A stretch of DNA of 41,101 bases, from IMG/VR virus record IMGVR_UViG_3300032326_000166, positions 1 to 41,101 of that record; one strand, 5' to 3'. Position 1 is the first letter of the stretch. Each line of letters opens with the position of its first letter. Made by a program: the position numbers and the translations under genes. This document shows, in pieces, positions 7,577-14,628 of this stretch. Origin of the DNA: a virus. The notes under the pieces were generated by a model. The model made no database searches, was not told the origin of the DNA, and worked only from the letters and a program-made list of their open reading frames with translations.

Positions 7577-8289
7577 TTATGTTCTCCGAGGCTAAGAGCC
7601 TTGTCTTGTAATTTGTTAATGTGTTGCTGTAACTGCTGAATAAAACCTTTGGCTCTTAGCACTTTAAACGCAACGTTTTCAACACTGAATTCTCCGCCTT
7701 GTTCTAGCCCTGACTGACGTAGCTTTCTAATCTCTTGATACATCTCTTTTGCTTCGTCAATATCATCAGTGGTTAAAGCCTGCATAATCTTATTTAAGTA
7801 ATTTTCAACTTTGGCTTCAACATCCCCATCGTCTATCTTGATGGTGGCCATAGTGGGTTCACTGATCCACTTGTTGTCTAATACACTGTATATGCCCAAA
7901 CTATGATGCGTTTGGTCTTCTGGCTGTACATACACTTCTACATCAATGCCCTTGATCTTGATGTCGTGTACGTAATTATACTGATTTTTCTTGGCGTCGT
8001 AAAGTGGCTTTAGCAACAGTTCGCGCTCTTTGGGCACTGTCACTATGAGATGTAAATCTATATCACTTTGAGCTGTGTAACTGTAGGCAGCATTACTACC
8101 TGAAATGGTAACGTCCTTTAGCAGGAGTTCTGGAATGTCTATAAAATCTATAAAATGTCTAGCTATTTGTAACAACTTGTATCTAACTTGCGGTTTAATT
8201 ACAGAACCGTGCCATAGCAACGGGTTGAGTTCCTTGTGAAACTGAACAGCTGAATCCACTATGCCTTCTGTAAATTCTCTTAGATACAT
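7573..8289 (-). CDS. Nucleotidyltransferase-fold protein with leader
   Basis: A 238-residue protein with the pol-beta-type nucleotidyltransferase signature: ISGSNAAYSYTAQSDIDLHL near residues 63-83 gives the G-S motif and the D-x-D pair, and IDVEVYVQ about 35 residues later gives the third Asp. The rest is helical. Substrate is unknown; relatives include tRNA-modifying, antibiotic-modifying and MNT-type enzymes. It starts MYLREFTE-G, similar to the capsid-targeting leaders in this window, so it might be packaged and injected. The ATG follows the previous stop by 3 nt and its end overlaps the next start. All three catalytic Asp appear present. Confidence 0.85.
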   Translation of the reverse strand: MYLREFTEGIVDSAVQFHKELNPLLWHGSVIKPQVRYKLLQIARHFIDFIDIPELLLKDVTISGSNAAYSYTAQSDIDLHLIVTVPKERELLLKPLYDAKKNQYNYVHDIKIKGIDVEVYVQPEDQTHHSLGIYSVLDNKWISEPTMATIKIDDGDVEAKVENYLNKIMQALTTDDIDEAKEMYQEIRKLRQSGLEQGGEFSVENVAFKVLRAKGFIQQLQQHINKLQDKALSLGEHK

Positions 8290-8292
8290 ACA

Positions 8293-8598
8293 TTACTTTA
8301 AAAATTTAAGCACAGTGTCTGCGTGAGCCGCTGCCCAACTTACTACCACAGCGCCGCCGGCAATCATGTAAAGCCACTTTTGTTTCCATTTTTCTAAATC
8401 GGAAATTTTAGTTGCCAGTTCCGCATGTTGAGTACATGATGCTGAATACATTTCGTCTAGTTTACCTATAAGACTATCTCTAGTCTGGTCCAGACAATCA
8501 TGCATTTCTTTGACGTCCCCTTTAAGGTCGTCCATCTTTTCGTTTAAATTCTCTACCTTGGTTTCTACTATACCAAGGCGTTCTACTGTAGTTGCCAT
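8293..8598 (-). CDS. Coiled-coil protein with C-terminal membrane segment (XhlA/holin-like)
   Basis: A 101-residue protein with an amphipathic coiled coil over residues ~5-70 (VETKVENLNEKMDDLKGDVK) and a single hydrophobic segment near residues 75-95 (WLYMIAGGAVVVSWAAA). The arrangement resembles hemolysin XhlA-type phage membrane proteins that assist holins, or a membrane-anchored tail/lysis accessory. No catalytic motif. A late box lies upstream at 8683-8690 with a long leader and an SD (GGGAG). Role in lysis is inferred from topology only. Confidence 0.8.
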   Translation of the reverse strand: MATTVERLGIVETKVENLNEKMDDLKGDVKEMHDCLDQTRDSLIGKLDEMYSASCTQHAELATKISDLEKWKQKWLYMIAGGAVVVSWAAAHADTVLKFLK

Positions 8599-8682
8599 CG
8601 AGGGCGTCTCCCATTGCTTAGTTTGGCTGAATGCCGCTATTATAAGTTTGTATCAACGCCTATGTGCCTAATTATTATAGTA

Positions 8683-8690
8683 TATTTATT
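8683..8690 (-). promoter_or_regulatory. Late promoter box
   Basis: AATAAATA on the minus strand, 84 nt before the coiled-coil gene and overlapping the end of the gene above it. A TATAAT also lies just downstream without a convincing -35. Confidence 0.5.
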
Positions 8691-9087
8691 CGCGCAAGTG
8701 GAAAACAATATTCTTCCCTGGATCCTGGGTATTGAATACTCTATGCGTTTGGGTCATACTTTCCCCCAAATTACCGATATATGGCACTAAATGAAAGTCT
8801 TCTTTGAGAAACCCCAGGGCATCGTTGTCCACAGTATAATAGTCGCTTTCAGTTGTCCAATCAAAGCGCCATACTCTTAGTAGTTCGTCTGTACTAAATC
8901 CCACTAAGGATCCTTTAACTTCTAGCAATTGAGGACCACTGCTATAAAATATGTTTGAACGTAAACCCAGTGTATGTATCACTGTGTTGAAGTTTTGTTC
9001 TTGCTGCCAAAGTCGTTCTTTACTATGTTCATGACGATGTTGCCCAGTATGTGTTATATCAACAAGTGTATATAGTTTATAGTTCAT
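8686..9087 (-). CDS. Conserved-type phage hypothetical protein
   Basis: A 133-residue soluble protein starting MNYKLYTLVDITHTGQHRHE, with a His-rich loop, and a later acidic stretch (DNDALGFLKEDFHLVPYIGN). From memory, proteins beginning KLYTLVDITHTG are common in T4-like aquatic phages but have no assigned function; a search would be needed to confirm. Its late box ends only 4 nt before the ATG and there is no SD, so a leaderless message is likely. The start codon is supported because the conserved-looking N-terminus begins right there. Confidence 0.82.
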   Translation of the reverse strand: MNYKLYTLVDITHTGQHRHEHSKERLWQQEQNFNTVIHTLGLRSNIFYSSGPQLLEVKGSLVGFSTDELLRVWRFDWTTESDYYTVDNDALGFLKEDFHLVPYIGNLGESMTQTHRVFNTQDPGKNIVFHLRE

Positions 9088-9091
9088 GCTA

Positions 9092-9099
9092 TATTTAAT
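9092..9099 (-). promoter_or_regulatory. Late promoter box abutting start codon
   Basis: ATTAAATA on the minus strand with a 4-nt gap (TAGC) before the ATG at 9087. Predicts a leaderless or nearly leaderless mRNA. Confidence 0.55.
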
Positions 9100-9584
9100 T
9101 ACTGCCCTACTAAGCGTTCTAAGTTTGCGGCGATGCTTATTCTATACTCGTCAGCATTGCTGGGCATTACCTTATGTTCTAATATCCCTGGAAACATTAG
9201 CATTAGTCCAGGGTATGGAGTAAGCGAATATTCTACACCGTCTTTTCTAAAAACTATATTTCCAGAGTCATCAGGTACTTGTAAGTAGAATACACAAGCA
9301 TATCTTTTAAACTCATGTGTGTGCCATTCGTTCCAGTGATCGCGGCCGTTAATATTAACCCAAAATCTACGAGTAGTGGATTGACAGATACTTTCTACAT
9401 GTTCGCGTAATGCTTTTATCCAAGGCTCTTCTTGCGTAAACTTATCAGAGCGCCAACCGCCACGATTAGTCATCTGCCTGCTAGGATGATACTCTTTGAG
9501 TTTTAATACAAGGTCTATTAACTCGTCGGTAATCTTTATACTCTTTATGTGAATATCTAATAATTTTAAAGTTTGTTCGTCCAT
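9099..9584 (-). CDS. 2-oxoglutarate/Fe(II) oxygenase-like protein
   Basis: A 161-residue protein with the double-stranded beta-helix pattern of small phage 2OG-Fe(II) oxygenases. WHTHEFKRYACVFYLQVP near residues 90-107 gives the first His of the metal triad and the G/C-x-x-Y-L strand. PGLMLMFPGILEHKV carries the distal His, and YRISIAANL holds the Arg that would bind 2-oxoglutarate. The acidic ligand is not obvious: H-T-H-E replaces the usual H-x-D, as in the 2OG-FeII_Oxy_5-like subgroup. Such enzymes hydroxylate proteins or nucleobases in phages; the substrate is unknown here. A late box ends 4 nt before the ATG. Confidence 0.8.
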   Translation of the reverse strand: MDEQTLKLLDIHIKSIKITDELIDLVLKLKEYHPSRQMTNRGGWRSDKFTQEEPWIKALREHVESICQSTTRRFWVNINGRDHWNEWHTHEFKRYACVFYLQVPDDSGNIVFRKDGVEYSLTPYPGLMLMFPGILEHKVMPSNADEYRISIAANLERLVGQ

Positions 9585-9588
9585 CTAG

Positions 9589-9596
9589 TATTTAAT
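9589..9596 (-). promoter_or_regulatory. Late promoter box abutting start codon
   Basis: ATTAAATA on the minus strand, gap CTAG (4 nt), then ATG at 9584. Same geometry as the boxes at 9092, 24889 and 39662. Confidence 0.55.
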
Positions 9597-9602
9597 AGTC
9601 GT

Positions 9603-9628
9603 AAAAAAGCCCTAGTAAAAACTAGGGC
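9603..9628 (-). terminator. Intrinsic terminator after abundant virion-type gene
   Basis: Stem GCCCTAG / CTAGGGC with a 6-nt loop, followed on the minus strand by six T. It lies 25 nt after the stop at 9654. Confidence 0.9.
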
Positions 9629-9653
9629 CCCTTCCCATCCCGAGGAAGATTAA

Positions 9654-10115
9654 TTAGGCTACTGTAACACCTGTTAAGGCAACTTTAGTAACTTCAGCAG
9701 TACCGCCAATTGCAGCAACGATAGCTGCTTCAACGATACTGTATGTTACTGTACCTGTTACTGCATCACCAGTTGTTGCGCCAGGGTTTGTGTTGAAGTC
9801 TGGAGCTAGATAGCAGAATGTGCTGCCGCCTTCAACGATTGTATCGTACTCTGGTGCGAATACTGCGAATACTTCACTAGTAACTTGAATAGCACGAATA
9901 ACTCTAGACCATGCGCTGTCAGCAGCTTCTGGGCTGGCTGTCAGGTCTTCGGAAGTAACTGCAACTTTGAAAAGTTGTAGATTAGGTGTGCTGAACGTTA
10001 GCAATGGAGCACCATTAGCAACGCCTGTTAGGGCAGCGCCTGGGCTTGGTAAAACACGTAGGTAGTTTGCTGCGATGCTTACACCACCGCTGGTTTGTCC
10101 GATTAAACTTGGCAT
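9654..10115 (-). CDS. Abundant structural-type protein (possible capsid decoration protein)
   Basis: A 153-residue Ala/Thr/Val-rich beta protein (MPSLIGQTSGGVSIAANYLR) with few charged residues and no Cys-rich or catalytic motif. The gene stands alone: late box (10171-10178), a 5' leader hairpin, a near-perfect SD (GAGGAGAT) and its own terminator. This set-up is typical of a highly expressed virion component such as a head decoration or tail protein. It is not recognisable as T4 Soc or Hoc. The structural role is inferred from regulation and composition. Confidence 0.85.
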   Translation of the reverse strand: MPSLIGQTSGGVSIAANYLRVLPSPGAALTGVANGAPLLTFSTPNLQLFKVAVTSEDLTASPEAADSAWSRVIRAIQVTSEVFAVFAPEYDTIVEGGSTFCYLAPDFNTNPGATTGDAVTGTVTYSIVEAAIVAAIGGTAEVTKVALTGVTVA

Positions 10116-10144
10116 AATAATATCTCCTCTGATTTATGCTTTAA

Positions 10145-10159
10145 GCCACACTCTGTGGC
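10145..10159 (-). other. 5' leader hairpin of abundant late mRNA
   Basis: GCCACA-CTC-TGTGGC forms a 6-bp stem with a triloop. It would begin about 6 nt from the predicted transcript start, where it could protect the 5' end. Confidence 0.55.
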
Positions 10160-10170
10160 CTTTGTAATAT

Positions 10171-10178
10171 TATTTAGT
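10171..10178 (-). promoter_or_regulatory. Late promoter box for abundant protein
   Basis: ACTAAATA on the minus strand, about 55 nt before the ATG at 10115; its product would carry the hairpin at 10145-10159 and the strong SD. Confidence 0.55.
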
Positions 10179-10206
10179 TCAAACGGAAAAAACTAGCCCA
10201 AAAGGG

Positions 10207-11322
10207 TTACTTTTCGCGATTGTAACTTTGAGGATTCTGTAGGTGTTGAACCAGGACGGGCAGCAGATCAAAGTTGGCTAATCGGCTTCTAAAGCTGTTT
10301 AAGATGCGGTATGCCATTTGCTGTACGTCGCTGTCTAACGGATCGTGATAGCTTAACATACGGCGTATTTCTTTATACTCGTAGTTGTCTATGCTTAGTG
10401 CTTGTTCCAGCTGCATGAAAAAATAGTCGCCTCGGCCTGAGTTTCCGGGTAAGCTGTGTAGCCATCCGTTCAAGGCAGTTACTGGCAAGAATGTACGTTC
10501 TCTAGCCATCTTTGCTTGGCTGCTGCTGAATATCTTTTCGACACGATTGCTAGGCGCTGTAACAAAGAATATAAAGTTATGTAGATCCGTTGCGCTGGAT
10601 CTAAATTCAGTATACCCGCTATACTGTGCGGTTTGCCTAGCATAGTTTGCGGCAGCATCTTGGCCTTTCTTTAATCTGCTTAGGAACTCTAATGCCAATA
10701 CGCAAAGGTAAACAGATTCGCAAGCTTCTTTAAAGGTTATCTTTACATCCGCTTCATTTTGAATGATACGTGCTTCGTGTAACTCTTTGATAAAACTCAA
10801 CGACATACGAGACTCTGTTAAACCTATCTTAGCTGAAATCGCATTCCAGTTAATGATCTTCCATTGGTTGGCAAGATAACCCTTTTTGTCTGCTTGGTAG
10901 TCCAATGCCCACGCATGTTCCCACCAGTCTATCAACAGCACAATGTCTTTTTTAATCTGATGATTGACGATAGTTTTGATCTTTCCGTCCTTGGACAAAT
11001 AGACCCACCCACTGCCTTGTATAGCCATTGCCACTTTTTCAAACTCTTCTTTAAAATTACTGAACGATTTAAAATGTTCATTGATAAGTTCAGCAATAGG
11101 ACCTGTAGGATTATTACTACTTGAAGGGCTTTGAAATTGTGTAAAGTAGATGTTGTGTAGGAAAGCACCTGCTTCGTTAAAGTCTGCGTCGCCTTCGTTT
11201 TTGTTAAAACGTGTGACGTAACCACCATACAATTCATCATAATGGTAGTCTATAGTTTCCTTGCTCATACTAGGTTCTAGGTCATTGCGAGCATAGGGTA
11301 ACTTGGTATGTTCTAACTTCAT
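10207..11322 (-). CDS. Fe/Mn superoxide dismutase fused to an unknown C-terminal domain
   Basis: 371 residues from the ATG at 11322, which overlaps the preceding stop (ATGA). Residues 8-~165 follow Fe/Mn-SOD: LPYARNDLEPSMSKETIDYH, NPTGPI, QGSGWVYL, and DWWEHA. All four metal ligands are present (H27, H56, D132, H136), as is the active-site Tyr (Y35). The loop between the first two His is shorter than in E. coli SodB. H121 sits where Mn enzymes have Gln, as I recall for the M. tuberculosis enzyme; the second-shell His30 of SodB is replaced. About 200 further residues are helical and match nothing I know. It would convert superoxide to peroxide and oxygen. Metal choice and activity are inferred. 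Confidence 0.88.
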   Translation of the reverse strand: MKLEHTKLPYARNDLEPSMSKETIDYHYDELYGGYVTRFNKNEGDADFNEAGAFLHNIYFTQFQSPSSSNNPTGPIAELINEHFKSFSNFKEEFEKVAMAIQGSGWVYLSKDGKIKTIVNHQIKKDIVLLIDWWEHAWALDYQADKKGYLANQWKIINWNAISAKIGLTESRMSLSFIKELHEARIIQNEADVKITFKEACESVYLCVLALEFLSRLKKGQDAAANYARQTAQYSGYTEFRSSATDLHNFIFFVTAPSNRVEKIFSSSQAKMARERTFLPVTALNGWLHSLPGNSGRGDYFFMQLEQALSIDNYEYKEIRRMLSYHDPLDSDVQQMAYRILNSFRSRLANFDLLPVLVQHLQNPQSYNREK

Positions 11323-12470
11323 GTAGGTGTCCAACGCTTTCTAGGCACTAGCTTTACTTTACCAAACTGCTTAGATGCGTCAGGGTAACGAACTCGGCCT
11401 TCGCCGTTTGTGTCCCATATGTCTGCCTGTTGTCCAGCTTCCACTTGATCTATGACACTGTCTTTTAAGTTCATTATCTGTATGACTAGACTAAAGATAG
11501 CAGCCAAAGAATTTTTATTCATTTGCGCTAGTTCTTTGATTTTAGTCTGCTTGTTGGTACTGACCTTACTGGTAGTTAGCCAGTTGTAAAAATGCTCAGG
11601 GTTCATTGCGTCAAGCTGTTTGGCTTTGGCAGTTTGATTTACATAGGTATATAAAATATTTTTAAGATCACCTAGTCCCGCAGTGCCTTGTAGGAAGTTA
11701 TCAATCTGTGCGGCATGTTGATTTAGGTAGCTTTCAACACTGGCAATAGCATCAGTGTCCACTGCGGGAGTAGTGGAGTTGTATATAGGACCTTGTACAA
11801 TTAGTTCAGCTGTTTGATCAAACATACTAAAATCATCCATAGGTTCTTGTTCATCGTCGCTCATTCCAAACTCAGGAAAGAACGCATGTCCAACTACCAT
11901 AACTTGTGCTTGGCTAATACGTTTACCCAAGTCACTATCGCCTCTTACGTGATAACATGTCTTGCTCTTAGGATTAGGACAGAAGGTGTAAACACCCTGT
12001 TGATCTAGCTCTGGCTGCTTTAAGAACAAGCCGTCTGCGTACACAAAGCCCACGAAGTCACGTGGAGTTGCTCTATCAAATAATGGATACAACTCGGCAA
12101 ACTGGCGAGCAAATTGTTTACGGCCAGCTAGCTCTTCTGGAGTCTTTGCGCTGCCGCTTTTGTTAACAATAAAGTCTGCTAGCTCTTCTGGGCTAGTTGT
12201 CATGGCACCACGGCTCCATCCATTGTGTCCTGCTAGTACAAGTGGCCCGCCTTTCTCTGCTCGTCCCCAATAGATTTGAGGATTGCCGTCCCACTTCATA
12301 CGCAGGCTTTTAGCACCGTCTTCCGTTGCTAAATCTTTAATGTGACTTAATGCTTCTAGTGTGCCTTTGCTGCCATGGAAGAATACTAGATCTTCTAGGT
12401 GGTTAAATGCTCTGCCTAACTTTTTAGTTACGGCTGCTTCTGCTTCTTTTAGGAACTCTGTTGCTCTCAT
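11319..12470 (-). CDS. Ligase/adenylyltransferase-like protein with capsid-targeting-like leader
   Basis: A 383-residue protein starting MRATEFLKE-A, whose L-K-E matches the T4 gp21 cut rule. Near residue 58 it has RMKWDGNPQIYWGR, like motif I (K-x-D-G) of ATP-dependent nucleic-acid ligases; FVGFVYADGLFL could be motif III/IIIa. NGEGRVRYPDASKQFGKVKL near the C-terminus resembles motifs IV and V (E-G-x-V, then K-x-K). The spacing to motif IV is longer than in classical ligases, so this is a remote match. It follows a nucleotidyltransferase gene with ATGA overlap and precedes the SOD fusion. A packaged nucleic-acid-modifying enzyme is a reasonable hypothesis. Confidence 0.8.
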   Translation of the reverse strand: MRATEFLKEAEAAVTKKLGRAFNHLEDLVFFHGSKGTLEALSHIKDLATEDGAKSLRMKWDGNPQIYWGRAEKGGPLVLAGHNGWSRGAMTTSPEELADFIVNKSGSAKTPEELAGRKQFARQFAELYPLFDRATPRDFVGFVYADGLFLKQPELDQQGVYTFCPNPKSKTCYHVRGDSDLGKRISQAQVMVVGHAFFPEFGMSDDEQEPMDDFSMFDQTAELIVQGPIYNSTTPAVDTDAIASVESYLNQHAAQIDNFLQGTAGLGDLKNILYTYVNQTAKAKQLDAMNPEHFYNWLTTSKVSTNKQTKIKELAQMNKNSLAAIFSLVIQIMNLKDSVIDQVEAGQQADIWDTNGEGRVRYPDASKQFGKVKLVPRKRWTPT

Positions 12471-13261
12471 ATCTTGCTCAATATATTACGGAACCATTCG
12501 TTAACCGGAGGTGCGCTAGGAACTTGTGGAACAGGTGTTCGTTGAACCCAGTTCTTATCCTGTTGTGCTTGTGCCAACAGGGCTTTGCCTTGTTCGGCTG
12601 GCAGACTTGCCACAATAGCTTCCACACTGTCAATAGCATTGCCGTTAGGCACACCGACCAGTGCTTGTGCTATCTCATCCCAATCATCTGTTACTAGTTC
12701 GCCTTTCTTGTTGTCAGGTGTACGATTGTACAATCCTTCCCACGCACTGTAAACGTAGCCTTTTTGTTTAGCCAACATGGCCAACATCAACTGTTTGCTA
12801 ACACCTTTGTAAGGTGAACCTTTGGGTATCTTGTGCTGATGATAACGGGCAATCTTCTTGACTTTAAAGATTGTTTCTAAATCTACTTGGTAAGCATTCT
12901 CGCCGAATGGTACACGCACAAATACATTAACACCTGCCTGTGCTGTTTTAAATCCACGTTCTTCAAAGTAGCTGGCCAATGCCTTACGTGCCAGTTTTGC
13001 TTGTTCTTTAGGGTCTTGAGAAATCTTTGCTGTTTCGAAATGTGCGATAACATCTGCTAGTTCAACTTGTAGATCCAAGTCACCGCTCCACTCTTCAGGA
13101 CTCTTGTCAGGATCTGGTTCATAGGTACTGCCCACAGCTTCAGATGATAGGTTGATAGCAGATAATTGCTTGTCCACTATGGCTCTTACTTCGTCAACGA
13201 ACTTGGGATTAATTTTCCTAGTGTCTGGGAATATAGCGTTTTTGCTCTCACGGAGTATCAT
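12467..13261 (-). CDS. Nucleotidyltransferase-like protein
   Basis: 264 residues from ATG 13261 (MILRESKNAIFPD); an earlier ATG at 13327 would overlap the upstream gene by 80 nt and is less likely. Residues ~42-72 hold VGSTYEPDPDK and WSGDLDLQVELADV, i.e. the G-S and D-x-D elements of a pol-beta-type nucleotidyltransferase, and VPFGENAYQVDLETIF supplies a third Asp. The C-terminal part is helical with a Pro-rich end. It opens with L-R-E, similar to the leaders of neighbours. Its stop overlaps the ligase-like gene, so the two probably act together. Substrate unknown. Confidence 0.83.
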   Translation of the reverse strand: MILRESKNAIFPDTRKINPKFVDEVRAIVDKQLSAINLSSEAVGSTYEPDPDKSPEEWSGDLDLQVELADVIAHFETAKISQDPKEQAKLARKALASYFEERGFKTAQAGVNVFVRVPFGENAYQVDLETIFKVKKIARYHQHKIPKGSPYKGVSKQLMLAMLAKQKGYVYSAWEGLYNRTPDNKKGELVTDDWDEIAQALVGVPNGNAIDSVEAIVASLPAEQGKALLAQAQQDKNWVQRTPVPQVPSAPPVNEWFRNILSKI

Positions 13262-13508
13262 CTTTGTTTTCCTGTATTCGTTTGATGCCGCGTTTGAATT
13301 TAGCTGGTTCAGCAGTTCTAATAGCATTTAGAAAGCGGCGCTCTAATTCAGCCGCTGTTTCTAAATCGTAATTTTCACGTATCAACGTAAGCAGATTAAT
13401 AGCACTTTCAATCAAGTTAGTGCCACGACTTTCGATAACCATGTCTTTATTACGGTTAACGCCTAAGTCGCTAAGTTCTTGTAGTATTGACCTTGTGCTT
13501 TTTCTCAT
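13248..13508 (-). CDS. Conserved-type small phage protein
   Basis: An 86-residue helical, charged protein: MRKSTRSILQELSDLGVNRN, then SAINLLTLIRENYDLETAAE and FKRGIKRIQENKDD. No catalytic motif. It heads the operon that continues with the nucleotidyltransferase, ligase-like protein and SOD, overlapping the next start by 14 nt. I believe similar proteins occur in T4-like phages of aquatic bacteria but know no function. A late-type box lies 23 nt upstream. Confidence 0.82.
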   Translation of the reverse strand: MRKSTRSILQELSDLGVNRNKDMVIESRGTNLIESAINLLTLIRENYDLETAAELERRFLNAIRTAEPAKFKRGIKRIQENKDDTP

Positions 13509-13531
13509 TGTATTACAGCATCCCTTTGCTA

Positions 13532-13539
13532 TATTTACC
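13532..13539 (-). promoter_or_regulatory. Late promoter box for the 13.5-10.2 kb operon
   Basis: GGTAAATA on the minus strand, 23 nt before the ATG at 13508. It lies back to back with the plus-strand box at 13586. Confidence 0.5.
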
Positions 13540-13585
13540 GTTTTTAAAAGGTATACTGAGTTTTGTGCGACCGCACATTAGTCTG

Positions 13586-13593
13586 TATAAATA
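13586..13593 (+). promoter_or_regulatory. Consensus T4-type late promoter
   Basis: TATAAATA, an exact match to the T4 late box, 52 nt before the ATG at 13646. It opens the plus-strand island of late genes. Confidence 0.8.
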
Positions 13594-13645
13594 CTCAGTA
13601 GAAACCATGATATGGTTCTATACACACTTACACAAGGATTATAAC

Positions 13646-13822
13646 ATGAAAACGCTATCAAAGCAAATGATTAGGCTAATGGAACGCTTATCCGAAATGT
13701 TCCCAGGCTCATCATATCAAACTCGCTTAGACGCTTATCTAAGCACCAAAGGCATTACCGATGCCGCACAGTTGGAAAACTATGTCCGACAATTCAATTC
13801 TCAAAAGGAATCTTATCTATGA
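13646..13822 (+). CDS. Small late protein (possible DUF3563-like)
   Basis: 58 residues from the ATG at 13646, which has SD AAGGA; upstream in-frame codons precede the promoter and are not transcribed. Sequence MKTLSKQMIRLMERLSEMFP then SYQTRLDAYLSTKGITDAAQ and LENYVRQF. The D-x-Y-L-S...D-x-x-x-L-E-x-x-x-R pattern recalls short DUF3563 proteins of proteobacteria; this is a weak resemblance. Driven by a consensus late box, and overlapped by the next gene (ATGA). Confidence 0.82.
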   Translation: MKTLSKQMIRLMERLSEMFPGSSYQTRLDAYLSTKGITDAAQLENYVRQFNSQKESYL

Positions 13823-13938
13823 AAAACTTTATCAATATATTATATCAAATTGCCGTAAGTATTGGACAGGCCCGTGCTGCTGCTGCCATGGCTCGTGCAG
13901 GTATGTATGCTGAAGCTCAAGCACTAATGGCAAAATAA
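13819..13938 (+). CDS. 39-residue late protein
   Basis: MKNFINILYQIAVSIGQARA then AAAMARAGMYAEAQALMAK. A single amphipathic, Ala-rich helical protein with no transmembrane stretch strong enough to call. Its ATG overlaps the preceding stop (ATGA), so it is translationally coupled to the 58-residue protein. The ARAGMYAEAQALM end looks like a TPR-type helix. Too short to assign; the coupled arrangement and late promoter support it being real. Confidence 0.75.
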   Translation: MKNFINILYQIAVSIGQARAAAAMARAGMYAEAQALMAK

Positions 13939-13943
13939 ATTCC

Positions 13944-13951
13944 GATAAATA
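13944..13951 (+). promoter_or_regulatory. Late promoter box abutting lipase-like gene
   Basis: GATAAATA with only 5 nt (TTGGC) before the ATG at 13957. There is no SD, so a leaderless mRNA is predicted unless read-through from the 13586 promoter dominates. Confidence 0.6.
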
Positions 13952-13956
13952 TTGGC

Positions 13957-14532
13957 ATGAAATTAGTGTATATTCACGGTGCCAATGCTACTAGCGAAAG
14001 CTTCAACTATATTAGAGATAAACTGGGTCAGGGCATAGATATCAACTACGATAGTCGTAATGGATTTGAAAATAATCTAAAAGACATGTTAGTTGAGTTG
14101 AAAAATGTCAAAGACATAGCTTTTGTTGCTCACAGCTTGGGCGGCATATATGCGCTTCATATTGCCAATGCTATACCTGCTCAAGTATTAGGCGCTGTTA
14201 CTATTAGTACGCCCTACGGCGGAGCAGAAGTGGCAGACTATGCCAAATACTTTTTGCCGTTTAGCAGACTAATGCGCGACATTGGTCCAAGTAGTTGGGT
14301 TATGAAGCAAGCCCACAGTATTGATATACAACATCCATGGACCAATGTAGTTACAGTTAAGGGACAAAGTCCTTTTATGACTGAACCCAATGACGGTGTT
14401 GTTAGTATTGCTAGTCAACGACATCATGCTGATATGGAACTAGTAGAGTTAGAGTACAATCATTATGAAGTGGTGCTCAGCGACGCAGTTGTCAGCATCA
14501 TTAAAGAACGAATAAAAAAGTTTAAGAAATAA
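13957..14532 (+). CDS. Alpha/beta hydrolase (lipase/esterase-like)
   Basis: 191 residues beginning at the first beta strand, MKLVYIHGANATSESF, with the H-G oxyanion motif. AHSLGG near residue 61 is the nucleophile elbow (G/A-x-S-x-G). Asp in NDGVVSIASQ and His in the late part (YNHYEVVL) complete a plausible Ser-Asp-His triad. Length fits a minimal single-domain lipase/PGAP1-like hydrolase. No signal peptide. Substrate unknown; possible roles are lipid attack during lysis or a packaged esterase. The start is fixed by the fold, which has no room for a longer N-terminus. Confidence 0.88.
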   Translation: MKLVYIHGANATSESFNYIRDKLGQGIDINYDSRNGFENNLKDMLVELKNVKDIAFVAHSLGGIYALHIANAIPAQVLGAVTISTPYGGAEVADYAKYFLPFSRLMRDIGPSSWVMKQAHSIDIQHPWTNVVTVKGQSPFMTEPNDGVVSIASQRHHADMELVELEYNHYEVVLSDAVVSIIKERIKKFKK

Positions 14533-14542
14533 CTCGTATCAC

Positions 14543-14576
14543 TTTACATATAGTGATTGCGATAGTATAATAAATA
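14543..14576 (+). promoter_or_regulatory. Overlapping sigma-70 and late promoter
   Basis: TTTACA (14543-14548), 17-nt spacer, TATAAT (14566-14571), with a late box AATAAATA at 14569-14576 sharing bases. Both would start transcription at about 14578-14582, right at the hairpin that follows. Confidence 0.65.
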
Positions 14577-14580
14577 CATG

Positions 14581-14597
14581 GACAGCAAAATGCTGTC
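14581..14597 (+). other. 5'-terminal mRNA hairpin
   Basis: GACAGCA-AAA-TGCTGTC is a perfect 7-bp stem with a triloop at the predicted 5' end of the transcript, well upstream of the SD AGGAGA. Such 5' stems stabilise mRNAs; that role is inferred. Confidence 0.65.
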
Positions 14598-14628
14598 ACA
14601 TACAGACATTTACACACAGGAGATTATT

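Noticed and set aside
13262-13327. N-terminal extension of the nucleotidyltransferase to ATG 13327
   Set aside because: Overlaps the upstream small gene by 80 nt; the ATG at 13261 has a better ribosome site and fits the usual slight overlap.
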